From Kingdonia uniflora (lineage: Eukaryota; Streptophyta; Magnoliopsida; Ranunculales; Circaeasteraceae): a stretch of 64,000 nucleotides of DNA. The DNA is taken from assembly GCA_014058105.1 (NCBI GenBank), contig JACGCM010001441.1, positions 1,426,001 to 1,490,000 on the forward strand, read 5' to 3'. The notes under the pieces were generated by a model. That model searched no databases and was not told the origin of the DNA. It was given only the letters and a program-made list of their open reading frames with translations. Positions 54,941-64,000 of the stretch are shown piece by piece (positions within the stretch are counted from its first letter, which is position 1; each line of letters starts with the position of its first letter). The position numbers and the translations under genes were made by a program.

Positions 54941-57900
54941 TCCGATGAAACGGTCAGAAAGAATTCCCGTTACTATTGCTGATGGAGGGGCACTCTTTAG
55001 CAAAGGTATGCGTTCGAATGTGTCTCTTAACATCCAAGGGTATAAGTTCAGTTCTAATTTTTTTTACTACCTATTACTGGATGTGACATCGTCTTGGGCG
55101 CAACATGGCTTTGTTCTTTGGGAGTAATAACATGGGACTTCGCCATGTTAACTATGTATTTTCTTTAAGACAAGTATATGTATACCTTGGTCGGAAATGG
55201 TTCTCCTATAAAATCTATTGCCAATCAAGGTGAGTTTCATCGTTTATTACTGCAGGCGAACCACAGATTTTTCTGTCAATTAATGGAAAAGGCTCCATCA
55301 TTCGATGATTCCTTCTTACCAACAAAAATCTTCAACCTTATCACATCATTCTCAGACATTTTTAATGAACCTAATACCTTGCCTCCTTCACGATCTCACG
55401 ACCACCGAGTACCATTATTACCTGATAGTTCACCAACCAATTTGTATCCTTATCGATATCGTTATTTTCAAATGTCAGAGATCGAAAAAATTGTCAAAGA
55501 AATGCTTTATTCTGGACTGATTCATCCTAGTGTTAGCCCCTACTCTTCTCCAGTTTTATTAGTTAACAAAAAAGATGGTTCCTGGCGAATGTGTATAGAT
55601 TATCGTGGCCTCAATTCCATTACAATTAAAGACCGATATCTAATTCCAGTGATCTATGAACTTCTGGATGAATTACATGGGGCCGTTATATTTTCTAAGC
55701 TTGATCTTCGGTCCAGTTATCATCAAATTCGTCTTAATGAACCAGACATTCCAAAGACAGCTTTCCGAACAGATGATGGACACTACGAGTTTCTTGTTAT
55801 GCCCTTTGGGCTTTCCAACGTACCAGCCACCTTCAAGAGTCTAATGAATGAAATCTTTAAGCCTTACTTAAGGAGGTTTGTACTTGTATTTTTTGATAAT
55901 ATACTTGTTTATAGTCGTTCAATGGAGGAACATGTTCAACACCTTTCTTGGGTCTTGGAATGTCTTCGTCAACATCAGTTGTACGTCAAAAAATTAAAGT
56001 ACAGCTTTGGTGCTTCTTCTATTGGTTACTTGGGTCATATAATTTCCCAATCATGAGTGGAAGTTGACCCTGACAAAAAAAAATCTATCATTGATTGCCC
56101 AAAGCCTTTGACTCCAAAGGCTTTAAGAGGCTTTCTTGGCCTTACTGGTTATTATCGCAAGTTCGTGAAGGATTATGGGAAGGTTGCTGCTCCGTTGACT
56201 ACCATGTTGAAAAGGACTCTTTCTATTGGTCTCGCGACGCTGAAGATGCATTTCATTTACTCAAGCAAACCACGACATCTACTCCTGTTTTAGTTTTGCC
56301 AGATTTCACCAAAGACTTTATTCTCAAAACTGATGCTTCTGGGAATGGTATTGGGGTTGTTTTGATGCAAGAAGGACGTCCCATTGCCTTTGTAAGTAAA
56401 GCCTTATCTGGAAAGAACTTGAACCTTTCAATTTACGACAAGAAGATGTTGGCAATTGTCTTTGCCGTCAACAAATGGAGGCCATACTTACTGGGTCGCC
56501 ACTTTAAGATCCTTACCGATCACCGGAGTTTCAAATATTTCTTGGAGCAATGTGTGCCTTCCTTCAAACAACAAAAATGGGTGACCAAGTTACTTGGATA
56601 CGATTATGAAATCATTTTCTGAAAAGGAGTCGAAAACACCGTCGCCGATGCCTTATCTCGCCAATCTGACGATACTCAAATCCTTGCCATATCATCACCT
56701 TTTTTCTCCGCCATTCACGACATTCAACGTGACTCTTACAACGATCCAGATACTCTTGCCATCATTAACCGAATTTAACATTCTTTATCACCCGATTCAC
56801 ATTACTCAATTGCTGAAGGTATTCTTCGTCATCGTGGCCGCATAGTCGTCCCTTCTTCTTCATCGTGGTGTTTTAAAATTTTGGAAGAGTTTCATGCCTC
56901 TTCTATTGGTGGTCACTCGGGCTTCTTACGTACATACAAAAGGATATCACAAATTTTTTATTGGAAAGGTCTCAAAAGCGCGACAAAGCAATTTGTTGTC
57001 GAATGTGATGTTTGTCAACAAATCAAAGCCGAATTGGTTTAACCTCTAGGCCTCCTCCAACCTCTGAAAATTCCATATCAAATATGGGTTGAAGTTTCCA
57101 TGGATTTCATCGATGGGTTGCTACCGTCTTTTCACAAAACATCTGTCGTGGTTGTAGTTGATCGCCTGTCCAAATATGCTCACTTCACAACCCTCTTTAA
57201 CACCTATATTCCGCTTCCTTGATTGCTAAATTTTTTGTTAAAGACGTTGCAAAACTTCATGGTATGCCCCAAACAATTGTAAGCGGTCGCGATCCCATCT
57301 TTACTAACCAATATTGGGAAACCTTCTTTGAGATGCAAGGTTCCCAGCTTTGTTGAAGTTCTACCTATCACCCATGATCGGATGGACAAACGGAGGTAGT
57401 AAATCATTCTCTTGAAGCTTATTTACGTTGGTTTACTAACGAGCGACCCTCATCTTGGACTAAGTGGCTCCCTTGGGCGGAATGGTGGTATAATACCTCC
57501 CATCATATGCTTCCATTAAGATGACTCCTTTTGATGCTGTTTATGGTCATCCACCTCCACGTGTTAATTCTTATTTTCCAAGAACTACCACAGTCCACTC
57601 TGCTGATTTGGTGCTTTGTGACCGGGATTCAATCTTGAAGATACTAAAGGACAATCTCACATTTGCCCAGACACGTATGAAACTTTATGCATATCAAAAG
57701 AGGATCGAGCGAGTTTTTGATGTTAATGATTGGGTCTTTCTACGCTTACAACCCTATCGCCAACTTACCCTCTCTTTAAGTGGAACTCATAAAATTTCTC
57801 CTTGTTTTTATGGCCCTTTTCAAATTCTATCTCGGATTGGCAATGTGGTATACAAGCTAGATTTGCCACCTGGTTGTCACATTCACCCTGTTTTCCATGT

Positions 57901-58174
57901 CTCATGCCTCAAAAAGAAACTTGGCTCTCACATTCAAGCTACACCCCTTCTTCCACCGGCTTTAAATGCTAAAGATCTTACTTGGAAGCCTTTTCAAATA
58001 CTGGATCGTGAAATTTACAAAAAGAAGAACGCAGCTGCTATGCGCTTATTGATCCATTGGGAAGGACTAACCCCTGCTAACACAACTTGGGAAGATTACA
58101 CTGACTTTGTTGCTCGCTTTCCAGACTTTCAGACTTTAGGACAAGTCTACTCTTCAAGGAGGGCTGGATGTTAG
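54941..58174 (+). pseudogene. Reina-type pol: RT, RNase H, integrase, chromodomain
   Basis: RT (55480-56050) has [20 protein letters not shown] and [13 protein letters not shown]. The catalytic box reads [10 protein letters not shown], so the second aspartate of the FxDD box is N. RNase H (56290-56600) has LKTDASGNGIGVVLMQEGRP. Integrase (56860-57500) has CDVCQQIKAE, VVDRLSKYAHF, SGRDPIFTNQYW and SDGQTEVVNHSLE. The final frame 57521-58174 ends in a chromodomain with LLIHWEGLTPANTTWEDYTD. Frameshifts occur near 56050, 56215, 56630 and 57215. Not active. Confidence 0.88.
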
Positions 58175-58383
58175 GACCCTGTCATTGTAGTTGTACAGTT
58201 ATGGGGTTGTAGTTATCTTAGTAGGTAACTGTCTAGAACTGCTCTAAGCAGTTATTCCTGTATCTATATAAGATGTACTCCTATTTGAATAAAAGCAAGA
58301 AAAGTTAAGTTGTGTTTTATCAATTGGAGGAAGATTCCCCTTGAAGGGAATCAATCTGTCGATTATAGGACAAGGTCCTATCA
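58169..58383 (+). repeat. 3' LTR of the Reina-type element
   Basis: 215 bp, same length as the 5' LTR, preceded by the polypurine tract at 58156-58168 and followed by the target duplication TAGTG. Confidence 0.9.
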
Positions 58384-58479
58384 TAGTGGGATATCGTTTG
58401 GACTGTAATGATTTTTATTTATGAACAACATGGAGGGTTAATTTTCTGCAAATGATCGAAGTGTACATTTGGGCGTAAC

Positions 58480-58680
58480 AACAAAAAGTCTGCAAATTAT
58501 ACTGTTATCATTAAATATCAAAACAATTACGGTCCATACTGAAGTTCTCAAAGATTTGATAACAATTACACAATAAGCAAAGCTACAAATATGCTCTAGT
58601 AATAAGCAAAGCCACAAATATGCTATAAGCAAAGCTACAAATATCCCACTGGAGTTGTTGAGTAGTTTAATATGCTATAG
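58480..58680 (-). pseudogene. Diverged copy of the zinc-finger gene 3' end
   Basis: AAAGTCTGCAAATTATACTG, then GGTCCATACTGAAGTTCTCA and the AAGC(A/T)AAAGCTACAAATATG units, parallel 47725-47885 downstream of the intact zinc-finger gene in the same order and orientation. No coding part follows. It suggests a second, lost copy of this gene nearby, or a dispersed duplicate of its 3' region. Confidence 0.5.
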
Positions 58681-59370
58681 TAATAAGAGGGAAGATTCCC
58701 CTCTAAATACACTACCAACCTTAAAAATCAAAGCTTCTTTTTTTATTCTTCTTCTTCTTCTACAAGACTACAACAAAGCTTCTACCAAAATCAAAGCCCA
58801 TTCTCCTTGATGTACTTTTTGTCTTCTTCATGTGCCAAGTCTTCCAACTATCGTTCTGTATTCGCTAAAGTCCTCACACAGAGGTTATTGGGGAGGAAAA
58901 GATCGTTATTATCATATGGTATTCTCATTGCCAAAGGCCGTTGTTATCCTTTTTTTCGACCGTTAAAGTAACCGTTGCAGTAAATATCATCTCTAACTTT
59001 GTATCCATCATCTCTAACTTTGTATCCACATCACGATTTGTCCCACTTATCTTAAGAAAAGATGATGTGCAAGATGATACAATTTGTACATAATCATTTT
59101 TCTTTACCTTTTTAATCATTTGTCTTCTGCTACTTTATCATTTGTAACTTTTCTTGTGTCATTTTTAGCATTTATTATCTACTGCTATTTCACCAGAATT
59201 GTTCATTGATATCATTTATTTCAAGATTCATATCATTTGTTTGAGGGATTACTGGAGTTCAGTTTTATATCATTTTTCTCATTTTTTTTTGCTACTTTAT
59301 CACCGGAATTGTTTATTTAAATCATTTGTTTCGTGGATGAATGGAGTTTAGCTTTATACCATTATTCATT
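58681..59370. other. Non-coding left flank of the MuDR-type element
   Basis: Contains a local duplication CATCTCTAACTTTGTATC (58987 and 59007) and, from about 59110, the first copies of the TCATTTGT octamer. The element's left inverted repeat should lie here but could not be identified without its right end. Confidence 0.35.
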
Positions 59371-60754
59371 TTGGTGGGGATATCGTACGTCCAAAGATCG
59401 GATTAATCGTTAGTTATGTTAGAGGTAGTACAAAACTTGCCTTACTAAGAGCGCACTCGTCATACGAAGATTTCGTTACACTCCTTGAAAAACAAGCAAA
59501 ATTTGTTGTGAGGACTGTAAGCTGTACAACTTCGTCTATGGTTGTACATACGCAATTTCATCAGTCCAGGACTTTTCCGTAATGATCAGTATGCATAAAA
59601 CCAATCCTGACACACCCTTTCACATATGGATTGTTAATGAGCTTAGGGTACCTTCCCAGAACTCCCAGAACTTTATTTATGATTTTTGTTCTTTGGGTAA
59701 AGGGTTTTCCATCACCAAAGATACTGGTTCAGGTAGATGCTTGTCCACCACCAAAGCAGGGGGACCTTTACGGCATAACTTATTTCCTGATCTTGAACCT
59801 GAATATAAGTGTTACCCTAAAACAAACGACAGAGGGCTTGATCCACGTAGGTTTGGACCTTTAGCGGATGATGATGATGTTCCTCAATCAAATGAATATT
59901 TCAAAACTATCCGTAATGATGTTCCTCCCTCAAATGAACCTAGTATTCCTCAATCAAATGAACATTTTCAAACTATCCCTACTGATATTCATCTCTCAAA
60001 AGAACCTTGTATTTCTCAATCAAATATTCATCTCTCAAATGAACCTGTGGTAACTAATGTTCCTCCTTCAAATGAACCTATATTAACTAATGTTCCTCTT
60101 TTAATTGAACCCGAACCTATCATTAGACAAACTAAAACTTAAGGTAAGTTCGCAGAATTTGTCATTTGTGCGCTGTGTTTTAACATTTCTTATCCAATCT
60201 CTATCATGCTAAGTAGAATATTTCTCATTTGTTCAGTTGAATTTTAGTTTGAGCCACAGCTCGAATAGGTAAAAGATCTCCTGGACTTTCAGTTTAAATC
60301 TGTTGCGTACATGGAAGATCCCTATGACTTCAGTAAAGAGATTAACATTGGTGATCTATATCGAGATATGATTGAACTCAAGAATCGCATAAGAGATTAT
60401 GCAGTTGTAAACAAGTTCAATCTCGAACACGTTCTGAGCAACGAATATAAAATCGTGGTGCGTTGCAAAGGTCATAAATTCTCTTGGCAGATTTATACCA
60501 CAAGGTTGCTCGGTTTTGCCCCATTTAGAGTAAGTACGTATTGCTTCATGCATACATGCATCCGAGTTGAAACTGAAGGTGGGAACACGTATAAGGCAAC
60601 GTCTAGTAGATGGGTTTCTTCAATAATCAAGCAAAAACTCCGAAAAGACCCAAACTACAAACCTTCTGGAATTATTGATGATATATAAATTCATCACAAT
60701 ATTGATGTAACATGCATTCTTGCCTGGCGTGCAAAAGAAAAAGCCCACGATGAG

Positions 60755-60918
60755 GTATCATCACTTTATATGTTATTTGTTTCCCCATACAAGTCATTTG
60801 TACAACAATGTTTATCATTTTATCGCATGTCATTTTGTCGACTCATTGTGTCATTTGTATTGTGATGTTTATCATTTATCTGCTACACAATATCATTTGA
60901 TCTACGTAATTATTTCAG
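60755..60918 (+). other. Intron 1 of the MULE gene
   Basis: GAG/GTATCA and TTATTTCAG/ACG splice signals. Removing it joins KEKAHDE to TRNSFEHAYQLL in frame. It contains three or more TCATTTGT-like octamers. Confidence 0.6.
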
Positions 60919-61559
60919 ACGCGAAACAGTTTTGAGCACGCATACCAACTACTTACGAGCTGCTTTGCGGAAGTGAGGTTGGTTGACCCAGATTTTCTAT
61001 TTGACATACAAACTACGAGTTGTAAGGATAAGAGATTCACAATGTATTTTTGGTGTTTTGGTCCCCCCAAAAAAACTTATAAACTATTGAGACAAGTTGT
61101 TGTGATTGACAGAACTTTTTTAAAAGGAAAATATTGTGGGACTCTACTAATAGCCATCGCCATTGACCTAAGTAATCATATTTTTCCATTTATGTTTTCG
61201 ATAACAGACTCGGAGACCACTGAAAGTTGGACATACTTCCTGGAGATGTTTGGGGCTAATTTTCACGGTTATGACACTAGATTCATCGTCATCTCTGACA
61301 GGAATCCCATAATTATTATTATTATACCCAAGGTGTTTCTATTTGCAATCCATACGTTTTGCGCCTTCCACATATCGAATAATATTAAAACTACCCTCTA
61401 AAGCACGAGGATCGCATTTATGATGGCAGCAGAGGCCCTAACCAATATTGATTTCGATAAATACATGAATGCTATCCAGAATACAGATCCAGTGGGTCTC
61501 CAATACATATTAGGTATTCCCAAGGAAACATGGTCTAATCTACACATTCCAATGAGTAG

Positions 61560-61762
61560 GTACGTTGTTACTCTGTGTTGCTCAACTTATCATTTGTTAT
61601 ATGAAAAATAGTCATTATAACTCCATTTACATTCTTATTTGTCATTTTTTTGCTATTATTTCTCATCAGTTCTTTAATATTCCTTTTACAGCTGTATGAT
61701 CCCATTTGTCATCTGTTTATGCTCATTTGACTTTTGATTTTTATGGTTTGTCATTTGTTCAG
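61560..61762 (+). other. Intron 2 of the MULE gene
   Basis: AGTAG/GTACGT and TTTGTTCAG/ATACGG. Removing it joins HIPMSR to YGVAYTNHVKS in frame, as expected at this position in MULE transposases. Again rich in TCATTTGT. Confidence 0.6.
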
Positions 61763-62360
61763 ATACGGAGTCGCTTACACAAATCATGTCAAGAGTTGAA
61801 ATAATGTTATTTCGAAAGTAAGAGATCTCCTTATCCATGTATTTATTGAGGAATTGCGTAGAATCTGTTTAGAAATGTCCTAAACGTATAGAGAGGAAGC
61901 TAAGAAGAGTCAAGTTCGCTTAATGCCATGGGCTACAGATCACTATGAGAGCAAAAATTTTATGGCGGATTCACTAACCTGCAAGGTTCGTACATCACGT
62001 CACCATTTTCAGATGACTAGTTATGGCATAGCCGATTTTGTAAATATTGAAGATGGTACTTATTATTGTCGTTGGTGGCAAACAAAGGGTATACCTTGTG
62101 ATCACGGAGTACGCACTCTGGGTCTCGCTAATGTTGATCTAACTACACGTGTCTCTGAGTACTTCACAAATCATACATGCAAGGCTGTTTATGAACCTAT
62201 ATGGATTCCTATAAGAGGAATTGAACAGTAGAACATTTTAAAAACTAATCCACGTGTTCGTGCTCCTATTCTAATAGTTCGAGCCGATCGTCCTCGCACA
62301 CAAAGGAAGAAAAGGGAAAAAATGCCTGGTCTTGTTACCAAACTAAGATTTTGTAGTAGG

Positions 62361-63095
62361 TATTAAAAAAATAGACACAGTCGTCATTCTTTTAAGCTTC
62401 TGCCAATCCCATCCGATGATAATACACGTCCGATAATGGCACCGTGTTTACAATGAGCACTAAGCCACCTATCATCCCAGAAGAAGATGTTACAATCAGT
62501 TTACACTAATAATTTTGGGTACTCTATGCATTATTTGTTTCTATGATCTTTATCCTCAGTGTTGTGAAAATTCATCATTTGTCTAAATGTAACTATCCTT
62601 TTTTTAAAAGGAATTTTTCATTTGTCTCTTTCCATTGTATAATTATTTAGCACCGAACTGTCATTTGTGCACATTAAATTTCTCATTTGGTTGTTTGTAT
62701 AATATCATTGTTTGCTTCTGAAGTATCATTTGTGGACGAATACTTTCTCATTTGTTTGTTTCCATGATATCATTGTTTGCCTCTGAAGTCTTATTTGTGC
62801 ACGAAAACTTTCTCATTTGTTTGTTTCCATGATATCATTATTTTCTTTGGAACTATCATTTATTCTCAAAGAATTTCGCATTTGTTGGTTTCTATTATAT
62901 CATTGCGCGCCAATAATTTTTCATTATTTGTTAAATTTTTATCTTCAGTTTTGTTAAGTTCATCATTAAACTTGTCCCCCCTATATCATCACTATTTTCT
63001 TACAGAATTGTGATTGTTTTGTTTGCCACATATCAAACGGAAACCACTACTTAACAACAAAAAGAAAACGAAATAACACCAAGCAAAATATATTT
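62361..63095. repeat. Dispersed TCATTTGT octamer array downstream of the MULE gene
   Basis: Roughly ten copies of TCATTTGT or one-base variants between 62570 and 62945, some in a larger unit of about 65 bases (TCATTTGTTTGTTTCCATGATATCATT..., seen at 62750 and 62815). No coding region. Confidence 0.75.
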
Positions 63096-63588
63096 TCATT
63101 CACACAAAGGCAAAGTACTAGTTACCAAAAAAAATAAACAAACGAAACATAAAAAGAACTCTTGATCACGTTTCGCGCATTCCAGATCGTGCTCCAAAGC
63201 CTGAATCTTCTGCTTGAGACAACTAATCTTAGAAGCTGACTCTTCCCACAGTTTCTTGTGCTCATCCCGGTCCAACTTTACGGTGCAGAACTGATCTTCC
63301 GAGAAGTGCATATGGAACTTGAGCTCTTCAAAACGCTGATCTTTCTTTGCTATAACTTGATACAGTTCATCCCAGATTATATCGAACGCTCCTAATTTCT
63401 CCATGAAGTCTTCATAACGCTTTTTCAGTATTTGCACCTTTTCACCAGAGACATCCTTCTCCATTATGCATAGTCTATTCAGTTTGTAGAGACGTTGGTC
63501 ACGCTGATCTTCCTACATCCCTGCCGACTCAAACCAATCGTATGGAGTGTTCGAAGAGACATGGCTAACTCGAGTAAAGTGCGACATT
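63096..63588 (-). pseudogene. Coiled-coil ORF carried by the MULE region
   Basis: From an ATG at 63588 the minus frame reads MSHFTRVSHVSSNTPYDWFE, then a stop after SAGM, then EDQRDQRLYKLNRLCI and 122 further codons (63464-63096). These contain KVQILKKRYEDFMEKL, DELYQVIAKKDQRFEELKFH and ISCLKQKIQALEHDLECAKR, i.e. clear heptad repeats, and end in a hydrophobic stretch. I do not recognise the family. It lies between TCATTTGT-rich stretches on both sides, so it is probably a passenger or second gene of the MULE element, transcribed towards the transposase. Confidence 0.5.
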
Positions 63589-64000
63589 TTTCTTTAGAAG
63601 TTGAAAAGAGTTTAGGGTTTGAATAGTTGAAGAGTTAAGAATAGTTTATTTTAGATTAGGGCTTTTATAAGGGGAGTTTAATGCATTGGGAAGGGACGAG
63701 TGCCAGGGATTACCCGATATTTAGGGTAAAAGTTATTATTACTTTGGTTCGGCGCAGTCGTTTCTTATTGTACACGTAAGTAATATGAGTATTTAAACTG
63801 AGTTGTCTAATCAATTATCATTACTTGTCACATCGATTTGTCATATGTTGAAGATAAGTTAGCATTTGTTTTTATGTTATATATCATTATCTCTTTCTTA
63901 AACTATCATTGTTTAATGATAATTTATCTTTTGTCTGTTGAAATATTATCACCAGTTTTGTTAAGTTCAATATATTATCTACCATTGTTCATGTAGTCTT
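63589..64000. other. Upstream region of the coiled-coil ORF, to window end
   Basis: TTATAAGGGGAG-type sequence near 63665 (minus CTTATAAAAGCC) could be the TATA box of the coiled-coil ORF. Further ATTTGTCAT/ATCATT motifs from 63825 indicate that the MULE continues past the window end. Confidence 0.4.

Larger units (their letters stand above)
53596..58383 (+). mobile_element. Reina-type chromovirus (Ty3/gypsy), complete in structure, mutated
   Basis: Two 215 bp LTRs (TGTTAGGACC...GGTCCTATCA), a 5 bp target duplication TAGTG (53591-53595 and 58384-58388), a primer-binding-like TTTTGGCGTCAGAGC, gag, pol with a C-terminal chromodomain, and a polypurine tract AAGGAGGGCTGGA. At 4788 bp with very short LTRs it fits the Reina group. 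The LTRs differ at six positions by my count, all transitions, so the insertion is moderately young. Many stops and frameshifts in gag and pol. Confidence 0.92.
59375..62360 (+). pseudogene. MuDR-type (MULE) transposase gene with introns
   Basis: Plus-strand blocks in order. An N-terminal PB1-like part (59375-59580) has SYVRGSTKLALLRAHSSYED. A linker with repeated PPSNEP units spans 59860-60110. The Mutator DNA-binding domain (60311-60680) has LKNRIRDYAVVNKFNLEHV and KYKATSSRWVSSIIKQKL-like text. After an intron at 60755-60918 (GTATCA...TTTCAG) the MULE catalytic domain (60975-61400) has VVVIDRTFLKGKYCGTLLIA and SITDSETTESWTYFLEMF. A second intron spans 61560-61762 (GTACGT...TTCAG). The SWIM zinc finger YYCRWWQTKGIPCDH lies near 62060-62105, followed by a basic tail. 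In-frame stops at 60686, 61399 and around 61800-61880 make it non-functional. Confidence 0.8.

Overview
This is nuclear DNA of a flowering plant, most likely a eudicot. The evidence is Ty3/gypsy and Ty1/copia retrotransposons primed by initiator-tRNA-Met-type sites, plant LINE remnants, CACTA, hAT and MuDR-type transposons, and fragments of plant gene families (DUF674, PPR, F-box-associated, CER3/WAX2-like, O-fucosyltransferase, plant mobile domain). Genes have GT/AG introns, and there is no bacterial or organellar gene organisation. Nearly the whole window is nested transposons. The one host gene that looks intact is a single-exon C2H2 zinc-finger gene at 47964-48638 (minus).

Layout. 1-854 is the right end of a CACTA element sitting in a gypsy gag (855-1538) whose LTR (1539-2148) lies head-to-head with an inverted relative (about 2150-2678). 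A hAT-like element (3621-4778) precedes a decayed transposon-type gene with a plant mobile domain (4850-6531) and the start of a second ORF (6860-7092). A 9.9 kb Tekay-type chromovirus on the minus strand (about 7093-16957, LTRs about 2.5 kb) follows, and then a second copy of the mobile-domain unit (16958-18597).

From 20728 to 40074 there is one minus-strand gypsy element of the Tat/Athila-like group, broken by three insertions. A 5.6 kb CACTA (21183-26804) carries DUF674 and PPR fragments. A second 4.6 kb CACTA-like element (28171-32794) carries PPR and F-box-associated fragments and splits the reverse transcriptase. A block in the gag leader (35269-38802) holds the right part of a gag-protease-only copia element, a LINE 3' end and a small hAT; it lies between near-identical 373 bp inverted repeats.

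40075-47200 holds relics: a chromodomain tail, CER3-like and O-fucosyltransferase exons near a Helitron-like hairpin, and a LINE tail. The zinc-finger gene lies between two divergently oriented LINE tails. 50177-53116 is a mosaic of LTR pieces, including the apparent missing left part of the copia LTR from 35 kb and a small non-autonomous LTR element. 53596-58383 is a complete but mutated Reina-type chromovirus with a 5 bp target duplication. 59375 to beyond the end is a MuDR-type transposon whose introns and flanks are filled with the octamer TCATTTGT.

The genes do not form a pathway. The biology here is transposon nesting, capture of host gene fragments and structural rearrangement. All family calls come from reading motifs by eye, with no database search. 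Because two repeats are split across more than 10 kb, assembly error cannot be excluded for the 35-51 kb rearrangement.
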